DNA from: Chengkuizengella marina
GTDB taxonomy: Bacteria > Bacillota > Bacilli > Paenibacillales > KCTC-33759
DNA length: 64,000 bases
Assembly: GCF_009910845.1 (NCBI RefSeq)
Contig: NZ_SIJB01000012.1
Location: forward strand, 99,361 to 163,360
Reading direction: 5' to 3'
How positions within the stretch are numbered: the first letter of the stretch is position 1; the number at the start of each line of letters is the position of its first letter. Position numbers and translations under genes: made by a program. Shown here one piece after another: positions 47,363 through 54,447 of the stretch. The notes under the pieces are model-generated. The model did not search any database and had not been told where the DNA came from. It saw only the letters and a program-made list of their open reading frames with translations.

Positions 47363-47659
47363 ATGGGTGGGTTTAATCCTGCCCCTAAACCTCAACATCG
47401 TAGAAGGACTCCAAAACGTGGGGCGAAGGGGAAGTTTAACACTGAAACTAGGAACACCATTATTGAACGTGATGGAGGTTTATGTGTGAAATGTGGGCGT
47501 TCATATGATGATATACATCACATTGTTTTCAAGTCTCAAGGAGGTTCTGGAACGGTTGATAACGGTGTATGTGTGTGTAGAGGTTGCCATAGTTGGGCGC
47601 ATACATCTAATGAAGGTAGAAGGTGGTTTGAAGGATACAGAATGAGGTATTTGATTTAG
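47363..47659 (+). CDS. HNH endonuclease-like protein
   Basis: The protein has 98 residues from the ATG at 47363, behind GGAGG; an in-frame ATG at 47327 lies within the preceding gene and is rejected. HNH features: CVKCGRSYDDIHHIVFKSQG and CVCRGCHSWAH, with paired cysteines for zinc and the catalytic His. The basic N-terminus (RRRTPKRGAKGK) could bind DNA. In this early position it is probably a small phage nuclease, not the packaging HNH. Confidence 0.82.
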   Translation: MGGFNPAPKPQHRRRTPKRGAKGKFNTETRNTIIERDGGLCVKCGRSYDDIHHIVFKSQGGSGTVDNGVCVCRGCHSWAHTSNEGRRWFEGYRMRYLI

Positions 47660-47668
47660 GAGGTCATT

Positions 47669-47734
47669 ATGCATAACAAACTATATCTATTCAAATGGAT
47701 ACTAGGTTTTTATATTAAAGAATTAAAAAGGTGA
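47669..47734 (+). CDS. Possible 21-residue phage peptide
   Basis: The peptide is MHNKLYLFKWILGFYIKELK plus a final Arg. TAGGAGG lies six bases before the ATG, and the gene fills the gap between the HNH gene and the replication gene in the same strand. Amphipathic and basic. Small size limits confidence. Confidence 0.4.
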   Translation: MHNKLYLFKWILGFYIKELKR

Positions 47735-47741
47735 TTATCTC

Positions 47742-48578
47742 ATGGAAGGATGGATTAAATTACACCGTCAATGGCTTGATAGTATGACCATACAAAGCTT
47801 AAATGCAGAACAACAAGCCATTGCATTACAAATACTTTTAAGAGCCAATCACAAGCCTGCTGAGTGGGTTGATCCAAGCAGAGGTTCAACCGTAAAAGTT
47901 GGGGTTGGTCAGCTTATCACATCGAGGTCAAAAATAGCAAATGAGTGGTTCAAAAACGATAAGAACCTAACCGAGCAAAAAACACGCACAACGCTAAAGC
48001 GTTTAGAAAAAATCAATTTTCTAACCATCACCTCAACCAACTGGTATACGCTCATAACCGTTGTGAACTATGGGAAGTGGCAGGGTGCTAACCAAGAGGT
48101 TAACCAAGAGTCTAACCAAGACTTAACCAAGACCCAACCAGGACTTAACCAGCACCCTAACCACAAACAAGAAGTAAAGAATGTAAAGAATGAAAAGAAT
48201 AATAAAAATATATACACTGAAGAATTTGAAATTTTTTATAAATCATACCCACGTAAAATTGCAAAAAAACAAGCGTTCAAAAATTGGAATACAAGATTGA
48301 AAGAAAAAGTGAATCCAGACGACCTAATCAAAGCTGCTAAAAATTACGCAATTGAATGTGAACGAAATAAAACAGAACAGAAGTTTATTAAACACCCTTC
48401 AACTTTCATAGGGAGCAATAAAGGTTTTGAAGATTATATTGAAGTATCTAGCAATCTAGTAGATTTTAAACCACGAGATAAAGAGATAGATTACAGGGAT
48501 GAAGAAATTGCACGTAATCGATGGATAACAAACGGAGGTGATCCAGATGAATTCATCTATCAACGAGGAAGTTCTTAA
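47742..48578 (+). CDS. Phage replication initiator (DnaD-like/helix-turn-helix)
   Basis: The protein has 278 residues. The N-terminal winged-helix region (about 1-110) has WIKLHRQWLDSMTIQSLNAE and LITSRSKIANEWF. A polar linker with NQ and NP repeats lies at about 115-150. The C-terminal helical domain (FEIFYKSYPRKIAKKQAFKN) is typical of phage replisome organisers. The gene overlaps the DnaB-like helicase, which it probably helps load at a phage origin. Confidence 0.84.
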   Translation: MEGWIKLHRQWLDSMTIQSLNAEQQAIALQILLRANHKPAEWVDPSRGSTVKVGVGQLITSRSKIANEWFKNDKNLTEQKTRTTLKRLEKINFLTITSTNWYTLITVVNYGKWQGANQEVNQESNQDLTKTQPGLNQHPNHKQEVKNVKNEKNNKNIYTEEFEIFYKSYPRKIAKKQAFKNWNTRLKEKVNPDDLIKAAKNYAIECERNKTEQKFIKHPSTFIGSNKGFEDYIEVSSNLVDFKPRDKEIDYRDEEIARNRWITNGGDPDEFIYQRGSS

Positions 48579-49842
48579 AGCTGAACAGTCTGTCATAGGT
48601 GCTGTTTTCATAGAAAACAAGGTATTAGATGACATAGCAAATATACTTGAGCCGAGAGACTTTGTACAAGAGTCTCACAAGATGATTTGGAAAGGAATTA
48701 AGCATTATTACCAAAACAATATCCCAATCGATCTAGTAACCATTGTAGATGCTCTGAACAGGTATGGGAGATTGACCGAGGTTGGAGGTGTCAAATATTT
48801 AAATGAATTAGCTGAATCGTGTCCAACAACAGCAAATGTGGAATATTACGCTGATATCGTCAAATCAAAGGCAATGCGTAGACGAGGTATAGAGGCAGGG
48901 AAACGGATTAAAGAGTTATCAGAGGATGAAGAGATTGAGGATGATGAACAATATTTTGCAGAGGTTGAGAAGATAGCGTCAGAGCTTAGACCGAGTGGAA
49001 ATAGCCGTATGAAACATGTTTCAGAAATCCGTAAAGACTACCTAGATGATTTGAAAAAACCTTATGAGTGCATCCCAACAGGATTTTATAGTTTCGATGC
49101 TTGGAGCAGTGGAATAGGTCGGGGATGGCTTTATGTATTAGCAGGTAGACCAAGCGTAGGGAAGACCGCAAAGATGCTTCAGATGGTTCAAGGAATCGCT
49201 AGACATGACGCAGGAGAGGTTGTTATCTTCTCTCAGGAAATGAAATCAAATCAATTGATCAGCCGTATGATTTCAGCCAATACAGCCGTTAACATGACAG
49301 CAATCAGAAAAAAAGAATTGGATGAGGATCAAATCAAAAAAATTAACCTAGCCTATGACAAACTCGAAAAACTCCCCATTCACATTGAAGATGCCAAGAA
49401 TTTTACGATTGAAGAAGTGAGAGCAACGGCTAGACAAATCAAACGAACAAAAGGACGACTAGGAGCGATTGTAGTGGATTATTTAACCATTATGAACATA
49501 CCACAGTCAAAAGGTGAAACAAGGTCACAGGCAGTAGGTAGAGTTACAAGAACAGCGAAACAAATAGCACTGGAATTGGATTGTCCGTTCATCATGTTAG
49601 CTCAAATGAGTCGTGAGGGTGGGAAAGCCGAAAAACCTAAGCTGGAACATCTTAGAGATAGTGGGGAAATAGAACAAGATGCAGATGTGGTTGAATTCCT
49701 CTGGCATGATCCAGAAGATACGGACAAAAGTGGCAAGGTGATTCAATCTTTTATCGCTAAAGGTCGGGACATAGGAATCAATGAATTTAGATATATTTTC
49801 AAGGGTTGGATACAAACCTTTAATGAGCCATTAAAGCCATGA
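48547..49842 (+). CDS. DnaB-like replicative helicase
   Basis: The protein has 431 residues from the ATG at 48547, eight bases after GGAGG; the GTG at 48538 overlaps that site. The N-terminal DnaB domain (AEQSVIGAVFIENKVLDDI) is joined to a RecA-like ATPase with Walker A AGRPSVGKTAKM (about 199-210), Walker B AIVVDYLTIM and LAQMSREGGK, HLRDSGEIEQDAD. A hexameric 5'-3' helicase for phage replication. Confidence 0.94.
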   Translation: MNSSINEEVLKAEQSVIGAVFIENKVLDDIANILEPRDFVQESHKMIWKGIKHYYQNNIPIDLVTIVDALNRYGRLTEVGGVKYLNELAESCPTTANVEYYADIVKSKAMRRRGIEAGKRIKELSEDEEIEDDEQYFAEVEKIASELRPSGNSRMKHVSEIRKDYLDDLKKPYECIPTGFYSFDAWSSGIGRGWLYVLAGRPSVGKTAKMLQMVQGIARHDAGEVVIFSQEMKSNQLISRMISANTAVNMTAIRKKELDEDQIKKINLAYDKLEKLPIHIEDAKNFTIEEVRATARQIKRTKGRLGAIVVDYLTIMNIPQSKGETRSQAVGRVTRTAKQIALELDCPFIMLAQMSREGGKAEKPKLEHLRDSGEIEQDADVVEFLWHDPEDTDKSGKVIQSFIAKGRDIGINEFRYIFKGWIQTFNEPLKP

Positions 49843-50027
49843 CAGAAGAAGAATATAACAAGTTACTTGAGAGAGTTGTAAAAGGCGCTGAATACCTAAG
49901 TAACCCAATGATTAAGGAAAAGGACTATGAGTACGGATTAAGAGTTTATGACACTCTTTGTGAAGAAGTTAGAAGTTTTAGAAGAGTAGAAACTCATGGA
50001 ATAGATTACGAAGGGAGCAAAATGTAA
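49839..50027 (+). CDS. Hypothetical phage protein
   Basis: The protein has 62 residues, helical and charged. It starts in the helicase stop (ATGA overlap). No motif recognised. Tight overlap on both sides supports translation. Confidence 0.6.
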   Translation: MTEEEYNKLLERVVKGAEYLSNPMIKEKDYEYGLRVYDTLCEEVRSFRRVETHGIDYEGSKM

Positions 50028-50314
50028 TGGAGATAATCGGATATGGAAAAGTAACTCAATCTGGTGAAAGAGAGATGATTGTTAGAACAACTGTAGGTGA
50101 AATAAGATTGCTAACTAATAATCCCTCAGATTACTCAAAATCATTGAATATAGGTGATGAAATAGAGGTTAGTAAAAAGTATTTAATGTTCAATATAATT
50201 CAACGATCTGGAAATGCGATTATACACGCTTTAGATAATCATAGGAATGCAATTATAGATAGTGGTTTAGTTGATGTGAAGAAAGGTGACATTGATGGAA
50301 ATAAACCTTCGTGA
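50027..50314 (+). CDS. Hypothetical phage protein
   Basis: The protein has 95 residues, with a TAATG overlap with the upstream gene. The N-terminal half is beta-rich (GKVTQSGEREMIVRTTVGEI), possibly an OB-like fold; this is a guess from the pattern only. Confidence 0.6.
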   Translation: MEIIGYGKVTQSGEREMIVRTTVGEIRLLTNNPSDYSKSLNIGDEIEVSKKYLMFNIIQRSGNAIIHALDNHRNAIIDSGLVDVKKGDIDGNKPS

Positions 50315-50510
50315 TGCAGTAAAGGTAATCAACGAATGTCAAAGAACAGAACAAGATAAACCCATATTGTATATCCTCAAATGTCGTACATGTGGAAGTG
50401 AATACCCTGCTACTGGCACGGCTATGAAAAGAACTAAAAAACCTCGATGTAAAAGATGTATTCAGATTGATTTAGACGCAATGGCAAAGAGGGGGAGAAG
50501 CATGAGATGA
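50295..50510 (+). CDS. Small zinc-ribbon phage protein
   Basis: The protein has 71 residues from the ATG at 50295 behind AAAGGTGA, overlapping the previous gene by 20 bases. CRTCGSEYPATGTAMKRTKK then CKRC form a four-cysteine zinc ribbon with a basic loop. Likely nucleic-acid binding. Its stop overlaps the RuvC-like gene. Confidence 0.68.
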   Translation: MEINLRDAVKVINECQRTEQDKPILYILKCRTCGSEYPATGTAMKRTKKPRCKRCIQIDLDAMAKRGRSMR

Positions 50511-51022
50511 AAATACTTGGTATCGATCATGGAACAAACTATACGGGTTGGTCTTTGATGGAAAAAGACAAGGTAGAGAGATTCGGATTACTAGATTACA
50601 CAGAGATTGAATATCCAGCAATTATTCCAATGTTTTATCACGACATAAAGAGATTGATTGAACTGGTAAAACCACAATGTCTAGTGTTAGAAAAGCCTAT
50701 GCATTTCAGAAATGCAAATACAGTTAGAGCCTTGGTAGGTGTATATTCAATGGCTATGTTAGCAGGATTTAATGCACAAATAATAGTTAAAGAAATAACA
50801 CCTAATGAACTTAAAGAAATTAGTAAAAATGGCAGAGATAAATGGGATGTTGCGGTGGCAATTCAACAAAAGTATGGATTAGATTTTGATGAAATAGCTG
50901 TACCGATTTATTACAAGGTTGGAAAGAAGAAAGGACAAGTAAGAAAAAGACTTTTTGATCCTGCCGATGCAATAGCCTTATGTTGGGCGTACAATCAAAA
51001 AATTAAAAAAGGAGTGGCTTAA
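50507..51022 (+). CDS. RuvC-like Holliday junction resolvase
   Basis: This 171-residue protein has an RNase H-like fold. Asp7 lies in ILGIDHGTNYTGW, Glu62 in CLVLEKPMHF, and Asp151/Asp154 in FDPADAIALCW. These are the acidic residues of a RuvC-type active site. Phage enzymes of this type resolve branched DNA before packaging. Confidence 0.85.
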   Translation: MKILGIDHGTNYTGWSLMEKDKVERFGLLDYTEIEYPAIIPMFYHDIKRLIELVKPQCLVLEKPMHFRNANTVRALVGVYSMAMLAGFNAQIIVKEITPNELKEISKNGRDKWDVAVAIQQKYGLDFDEIAVPIYYKVGKKKGQVRKRLFDPADAIALCWAYNQKIKKGVA

Positions 51023-51024
51023 TA

Positions 51025-51687
51025 ATGAGCTATATAAATTTTAAATCAGTGGTTAAGAAAGTGAATATTAAACCGGGTGGAGTTAAAGAGATTGTGTTAG
51101 AGGTAAGTGATGAAGGTTTAAAAGGGTATTTAGATTCATTGTGTGAAATGGTTGATTTAAAAGTACAGGTTGCATTGGAATCCTCAGTCATTAACTACAA
51201 TATTACAGTTGATACCAGTACGGAAAAACCAATTACGAATTATGAAGTGGATGAAAAAGGTTTTGTCAGTGAGGTGAAGGAAAAAGGAGAGCAAGCAGAG
51301 TTAGAACTTGGAATGCCAGAAGAGAAGAAACAGACCAAAGAAGAAAAACGCGAAGCCGATAAAAAAACAATTGATGAATTTATTATGTGTGGGTTATCTC
51401 CTAAAGATGATGATTATGACTTTGAGAGTTTAGTTAAAAGATTACATGATGGTGAAACGTATATGAAGCTTGCAAACGAGTTGGATTTAAACTCTGGAAA
51501 AATAGTTGAAATCATAGATGAGTATAGAAAGTCCGTTGCTCCTTTAGCTCAAAAGTGGGATGAGTGGAGAAAGTCACAAGGTGAAATAAATGAATTAACA
51601 GCAGAGAATGGAAAGTATCAGGAGAAAGAAGAAGAGACAGAAGAAACAGAGACTAATAATGATGATAGTGAGGATGGGGTGGCGTAA
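51025..51687 (+). CDS. Hypothetical phage protein with acidic tail
   Basis: The protein has 220 residues. The beta-rich N-terminal domain (about 1-70) is followed by a Lys/Glu helix and then a segment resembling a small helix-turn-helix (DGETYMKLANELDLNSGKIV). The C-terminal tail is very acidic (EETEETETNNDDSEDG). No family recognised. GGAGTG precedes the ATG. Confidence 0.65.
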   Translation: MSYINFKSVVKKVNIKPGGVKEIVLEVSDEGLKGYLDSLCEMVDLKVQVALESSVINYNITVDTSTEKPITNYEVDEKGFVSEVKEKGEQAELELGMPEEKKQTKEEKREADKKTIDEFIMCGLSPKDDDYDFESLVKRLHDGETYMKLANELDLNSGKIVEIIDEYRKSVAPLAQKWDEWRKSQGEINELTAENGKYQEKEEETEETETNNDDSEDGVA

Positions 51688-51827
51688 GCCGCTCCTTTAG
51701 ATAAGTTGTAGAATTACAGTAAAACGTTTTATCTGAAGCAGATATAAAAACTATGATTGCTATTTTCCGAGGGTTGAAACAAAAAGATTAATATTTCTTA
51801 TTTATCTTAACGAAGGGGTGAGGGGGA

Positions 51828-52283
51828 ATGGCACAACAACAAATGAATTTTGAATTACCGGAAATAGATGCAGGAGAAACAAGAATAGCAGTTGAAGCAG
51901 TCTTGGAAAAGTGTCTCTTATATAAAACAATAGAGTACCAAGAAAAAGAGGCGAATCTAACTCCTGCATATATATTTAGAGAACATCAATCAACAAATGA
52001 AACAAGTGATTCAACTGCAAGTATAGCAATTGATAATGTAGATATACCGCAGCAGCGTAAACGTTATGTAGAGTGGGTTGAAAGATCAGTAAATAGATTA
52101 AGCGCAAAGGAAAGGCAGCTCATTATAGAACGTTATTTAAAAGACCCAGACATATATGATCATGATGTATATTACGGAGTTATGGAAATCAGTCCTAAGA
52201 AATATAAAGCAATAAGGGAAAGAGCATTCTATAAACTAGCATTTATTCTAAAGGTAGAAGTTAAAATTGAAAAATGCCAATGA
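51828..52283 (+). CDS. ArpU-family late transcriptional regulator
   Basis: The protein has 151 residues. The C-terminal sigma-factor-like region LSAKERQLIIERYLKDPDIY, followed by YYGVMEISPKKYKAIRERAF, is typical of ArpU/RinA-type phage regulators that switch on late genes. GAAGGGGTGAGGGG precedes the ATG. Here no late phage genes follow; a phased array of ATGCCAA begins inside its last codons. Confidence 0.87.
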   Translation: MAQQQMNFELPEIDAGETRIAVEAVLEKCLLYKTIEYQEKEANLTPAYIFREHQSTNETSDSTASIAIDNVDIPQQRKRYVEWVERSVNRLSAKERQLIIERYLKDPDIYDHDVYYGVMEISPKKYKAIRERAFYKLAFILKVEVKIEKCQ

Positions 52284-52324
52284 AATGCCAAAATATTAAC
52301 AATAATATGCCAATGGAATGCCAA
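52274..52324 (+). repeat. Phased ATGCCAA array after arpU
   Basis: ATGCCAA occurs at 52274, 52285, 52307 and 52318, that is at spacings of 11, 22 and 11 bases. Two of these pairs form an 18-base direct repeat differing at one base. The regular helical spacing is that of a protein binding array. ArpU itself is a candidate ligand. Confidence 0.6.
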
Positions 52325-52371
52325 CGATTTGGATAGATAGGTGATATTATTATAGCATGAGATATAAAGGA

Positions 52372-52398
52372 AGGGCGCACATAAGCGCTCTTTTTTTT
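52372..52398 (+). terminator. Terminator after arpU
   Basis: AGGGCGC and GCGCTCT pair around ACATAA and run into eight T. Confidence 0.85.
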
Positions 52399-52448
52399 GT
52401 TGGGAAAATATCATCCATTGTGCTAGGGGAGGGAAGCAGGATGATAAA
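52392..52448 (+). repeat. 57-base perfect direct repeat, copy 1
   Basis: It is identical to 54021-54077. It begins in the T tail of a terminator. TATCATCC (52409) pairs with GGATGATA (52439); TGCT pairs with AGCA inside; the loop is AGGGGAGGGA. The loop is a ribosome-binding sequence and the following ATG (52441) lies in the stem. In this copy the frame is only nine codons long. Confidence 0.85.
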
Positions 52449-52543
52449 AAGAAAGTCCCTACTAAGATGACTCTTAATAAGGACTAGTAAAGACAGCTTG
52501 CTTTTATATTATCCCAATTAACTAATAAAATATAACACTTTGT

Positions 52544-52608
52544 TTTTTTGTATGAATGTCTACAGACATCAGTCCAAGCAAACTCTTTAGTTGGTACATA
52601 AGATATGA
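52544..52608 (+). repeat. 65-base leader repeat, copy a (sigma-K-like -10)
   Basis: A 37-base block, 11 variable bases, then a 17-base block match 53377-53441 exactly outside the variable part. The first block holds the palindrome ATGTCT-AC-AGACAT (52556-52569). The second holds CATAAGATA (52597-52605), a sigma-K-like -10. The constant block ends exactly 16 bases before it, where a -35 would lie. It leads into the gene at 52634. Confidence 0.75.
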
Positions 52609-52633
52609 CATCACAAGATGAAGGGAGGGAAAT

Positions 52634-53140
52634 ATGATGGGTGTTATTGATAGAACAATCTGCGATTGTTGTGTTTGTCCTATGCAATGTGTGATGAAAC
52701 AATTAATAACCAATCAAGATCCGGAAGCACCAATTATCTTTACTCCTGTTAGCCAAACTCGTGTTTTTATCAACTCAGTTGATAATTTTATTGCAGATAC
52801 TAATATGGGTTTTTTTCCTGTATGTAATGTTACTGCAGTTTCAACTATATTATTAAGCAGTTCTACTTTATTAAAACCAGTGCGTAATGATGTCAAAGGA
52901 GAATGTAAATGTTGTGAGGATCCTGCGACAAAACAGTTAACTTCGTTAGGTATAGGAGCTGAAGTTACGATTGAGTTTATATCAGGTCCAGGTTTTTTTG
53001 CCATTCCACTTACAGGTAATATACTGAAAGTTGGAGAGGGGATAGTTATATTAAAGAATGTTGTTGATAGTGCTGGTGCCCAAGTGAATAATATTGCTAT
53101 ATCTACCTGTCAAATTACTAATATAAATCCGTCATCTTAG
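52634..53140 (+). CDS. Cysteine-rich possible spore-surface protein
   Basis: The protein has 168 residues with no signal peptide. A tight N-terminal cysteine cluster (CDCCVCPMQCVMKQL) is followed by a beta-rich domain with a second cluster (GECKCCEDP) and GIGAEVTIEFISGPGFFAIP. Two ATGs stand together after GGGAGGG; either could start. Bacillales spore-coat and exosporium proteins are often Cys-rich and beta-rich, and the leader resembles a late mother-cell promoter. A spore-surface role is therefore inferred, not shown. It shares its leader with the gene at 53477. Confidence 0.7.
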   Translation: MMGVIDRTICDCCVCPMQCVMKQLITNQDPEAPIIFTPVSQTRVFINSVDNFIADTNMGFFPVCNVTAVSTILLSSSTLLKPVRNDVKGECKCCEDPATKQLTSLGIGAEVTIEFISGPGFFAIPLTGNILKVGEGIVILKNVVDSAGAQVNNIAISTCQITNINPSS

Positions 53141-53353
53141 AAATTAGAATATACCAATCATTGTAATTATAAAGTGACTTTATTTTATACTTAGATTTTT
53201 ACTGATTACCACAATATAGTGAAAAGGTAACACACTTTATTCAAATATCCGCATTCACACAATCAAAGGGCACTTGGATAGCGTAATATATACTGTAAAT
53301 ACCTTTGCTTAATACTGTGAAATAAACCAATAAGCCCATAGAATTACCTCTTG

Positions 53354-53382
53354 CCAAGGAACATTTAATTCCTTGGTTTTTT
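53354..53382 (+). terminator. Terminator before leader copy b
   Basis: CCAAGGAA and TTCCTTGG pair around CATTTAA and run into six T, which are also the first bases of the leader repeat. The rest of the 53141-53476 gap is AT-rich with nothing recognised. Confidence 0.88.
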
Positions 53383-53441
53383 GTATGAATGTCTACAGAC
53401 ATCAGTCCAAGCAGATGTATGAGATGGTACATAAGATATGA
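53377..53441 (+). repeat. 65-base leader repeat, copy b (sigma-K-like -10)
   Basis: Same blocks as 52544-52608: palindrome ATGTCT-AC-AGACAT at 53389-53402 and CATAAGATA at 53430-53438, with the same 11-base variable gap. It leads into the gene at 53477. Confidence 0.75.
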
Positions 53442-53476
53442 TGAACCAATAATTTAAGAAGTTGGGAGGTACGTTT

Positions 53477-53956
53477 ATGGGGTTAAAAAAAGGACCTTTT
53501 GTTGTTGCTCAGACTTTCTCAGTATTAGATCCATATGATCCTGCGGCTGAAAATATAATTGTACTTCCTAATGATGGTGATTTTGAGATTGTAGCTACTG
53601 TCGATGTATGTGTTACACAGCCAAAGAATACACAAGTATCACTGGATTCAATGGCTCAAATTGCTGTAATTGCGAATAGTGGGTCTGGATTTAGTTCTAC
53701 AACTTTTGAAGTGAAATATGAGCTATTACGCAATGGTGATTGCATTGCAATAATCAATGATGAAATGGATTATTCAAACCCTTTAGATACAGATTTTAGA
53801 CATACAAACTTTCCAAACTTTCCTGTACTAGATATTAATCCAAGTCTTGGAATCAATAAATATGTTCTAAGATGTACAAGGGTTGTACCTGACTTTGATG
53901 TACAAGATATTTTTGTTGCATCACGAAGCCTAAAGGCAACAGTATTTGAATGCTAG
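53477..53956 (+). CDS. Possible spore-surface beta-rich protein
   Basis: The protein has 159 residues from the ATG at 53477, behind GGGAGG. It is beta-rich with no signal peptide or membrane helix (GPFVVAQTFSVLDPYDPAAE, then AQIAVIANSGSGFSSTTFEV), and ends in Cys. It does not obviously resemble the gene at 52634 in sequence, yet the two share a leader. I do not recognise the family. Coat or exosporium is a guess from context. Confidence 0.65.
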   Translation: MGLKKGPFVVAQTFSVLDPYDPAAENIIVLPNDGDFEIVATVDVCVTQPKNTQVSLDSMAQIAVIANSGSGFSSTTFEVKYELLRNGDCIAIINDEMDYSNPLDTDFRHTNFPNFPVLDINPSLGINKYVLRCTRVVPDFDVQDIFVASRSLKATVFEC

Positions 53957-54001
53957 ATATCAGTTTAAAAATAAAATTTTATGATTAAACGGTTAACAGA
54001 A

Positions 54002-54027
54002 AGGGCGTAGAAATACGTTCTTTTTTT
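54002..54027 (+). terminator. Terminator after the spore-surface-like cassette
   Basis: AGGGCGTA and TACGTTCT pair, with G-U pairs, around the tetraloop GAAA and run into T. Its T tail starts direct repeat copy 2. The stem differs from the one before copy 1. Confidence 0.85.
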
Positions 54028-54077
54028 GTTGGGAAAATATCATCCATTGTGCTAGGGGAGGGAAGCAGGATGATAAA
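54021..54077 (+). repeat. 57-base perfect direct repeat, copy 2
   Basis: It is identical to 52392-52448. The same stem-loop runs from 54038 to 54075, with the ribosome-site loop and the ATG at 54070 in the stem. Here the frame continues for 32 codons. Confidence 0.85.
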
Positions 54078-54168
54078 CAACAGGATCAATTATTATCCTT
54101 ACAAGTGCTACATGTTAGAAACAAATTATAATAGGATAGCAAAAAGTAAGGAAGGATTACGAGAATAA
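54070..54168 (+). CDS. Possible 32-residue peptide behind repeat copy 2
   Basis: The frame starts MINNRINYYPYKCYMLETNY and ends before 54169. GGGGAGGG lies seven bases before the ATG, within the repeat loop. The sequence has no recognisable motif. From 54169 to 54447 I see nothing beyond AT-rich DNA and a seven-codon frame behind GGGAGG at 54354. It may be the remains of a displaced gene start. Confidence 0.3.
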   Translation: MINNRINYYPYKCYMLETNYNRIAKSKEGLRE

Positions 54169-54447
54169 TAGATAAGAAGAGAGAATTTAATAGTTCTTCT
54201 GATTATTTATTTTAACATTTTATGAAAGTTTTTTAAATTGTTTAATTCTAGATCCCAGTAGCCTAAGAATGAATTTATTTCCATTGGAATAACAAAGAAT
54301 TTTCTATATGATTTATATGTTGTTCAGTAAATTATGGAAAAAGGGAGGTATTATGTTGATTTTAGGATTTAGGTAATTCTAAAACTGAACATTTAGAAAT
54401 GGAGAAATCATATATTAGAAAAAAATTTATATCGGGGAGGATTCAAA

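Larger units (their letters stand above)
41633..52398. mobile_element. Prophage remnant: integration, lysogeny and replication modules
   Basis: This is a roughly 10.8-kb block beside tRNA-Ala. It has integrase and repressor leftward, then Cro-like, excisionase-like, Rha, Gam, ERF, SSB, HNH, replication initiator, DnaB, RuvC-like and ArpU genes rightward, tightly packed with overlaps. The order is that of the early half of a temperate Firmicute phage. No terminase, portal, capsid, tail, holin or endolysin gene is seen up to the window end. I found no second copy of the tRNA 3' end, so the right border is an estimate placed at the terminator after arpU. Confidence 0.85.

Noticed and set aside
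51723..51791. A short open stretch reading NVLSEADIKTMIAIFRGLKQ between the acidic-tail gene and arpU
   Set aside because: It looks protein-like but has a stop just before it and no usable start or ribosome site. It may be a fragment of a lost phage gene, too little to annotate.
54354..54380. GGGAGG followed by an ATG and six more codons before the RCC1 gene
   Set aside because: The frame is only seven codons. It could be a leader peptide, but nothing else supports it.
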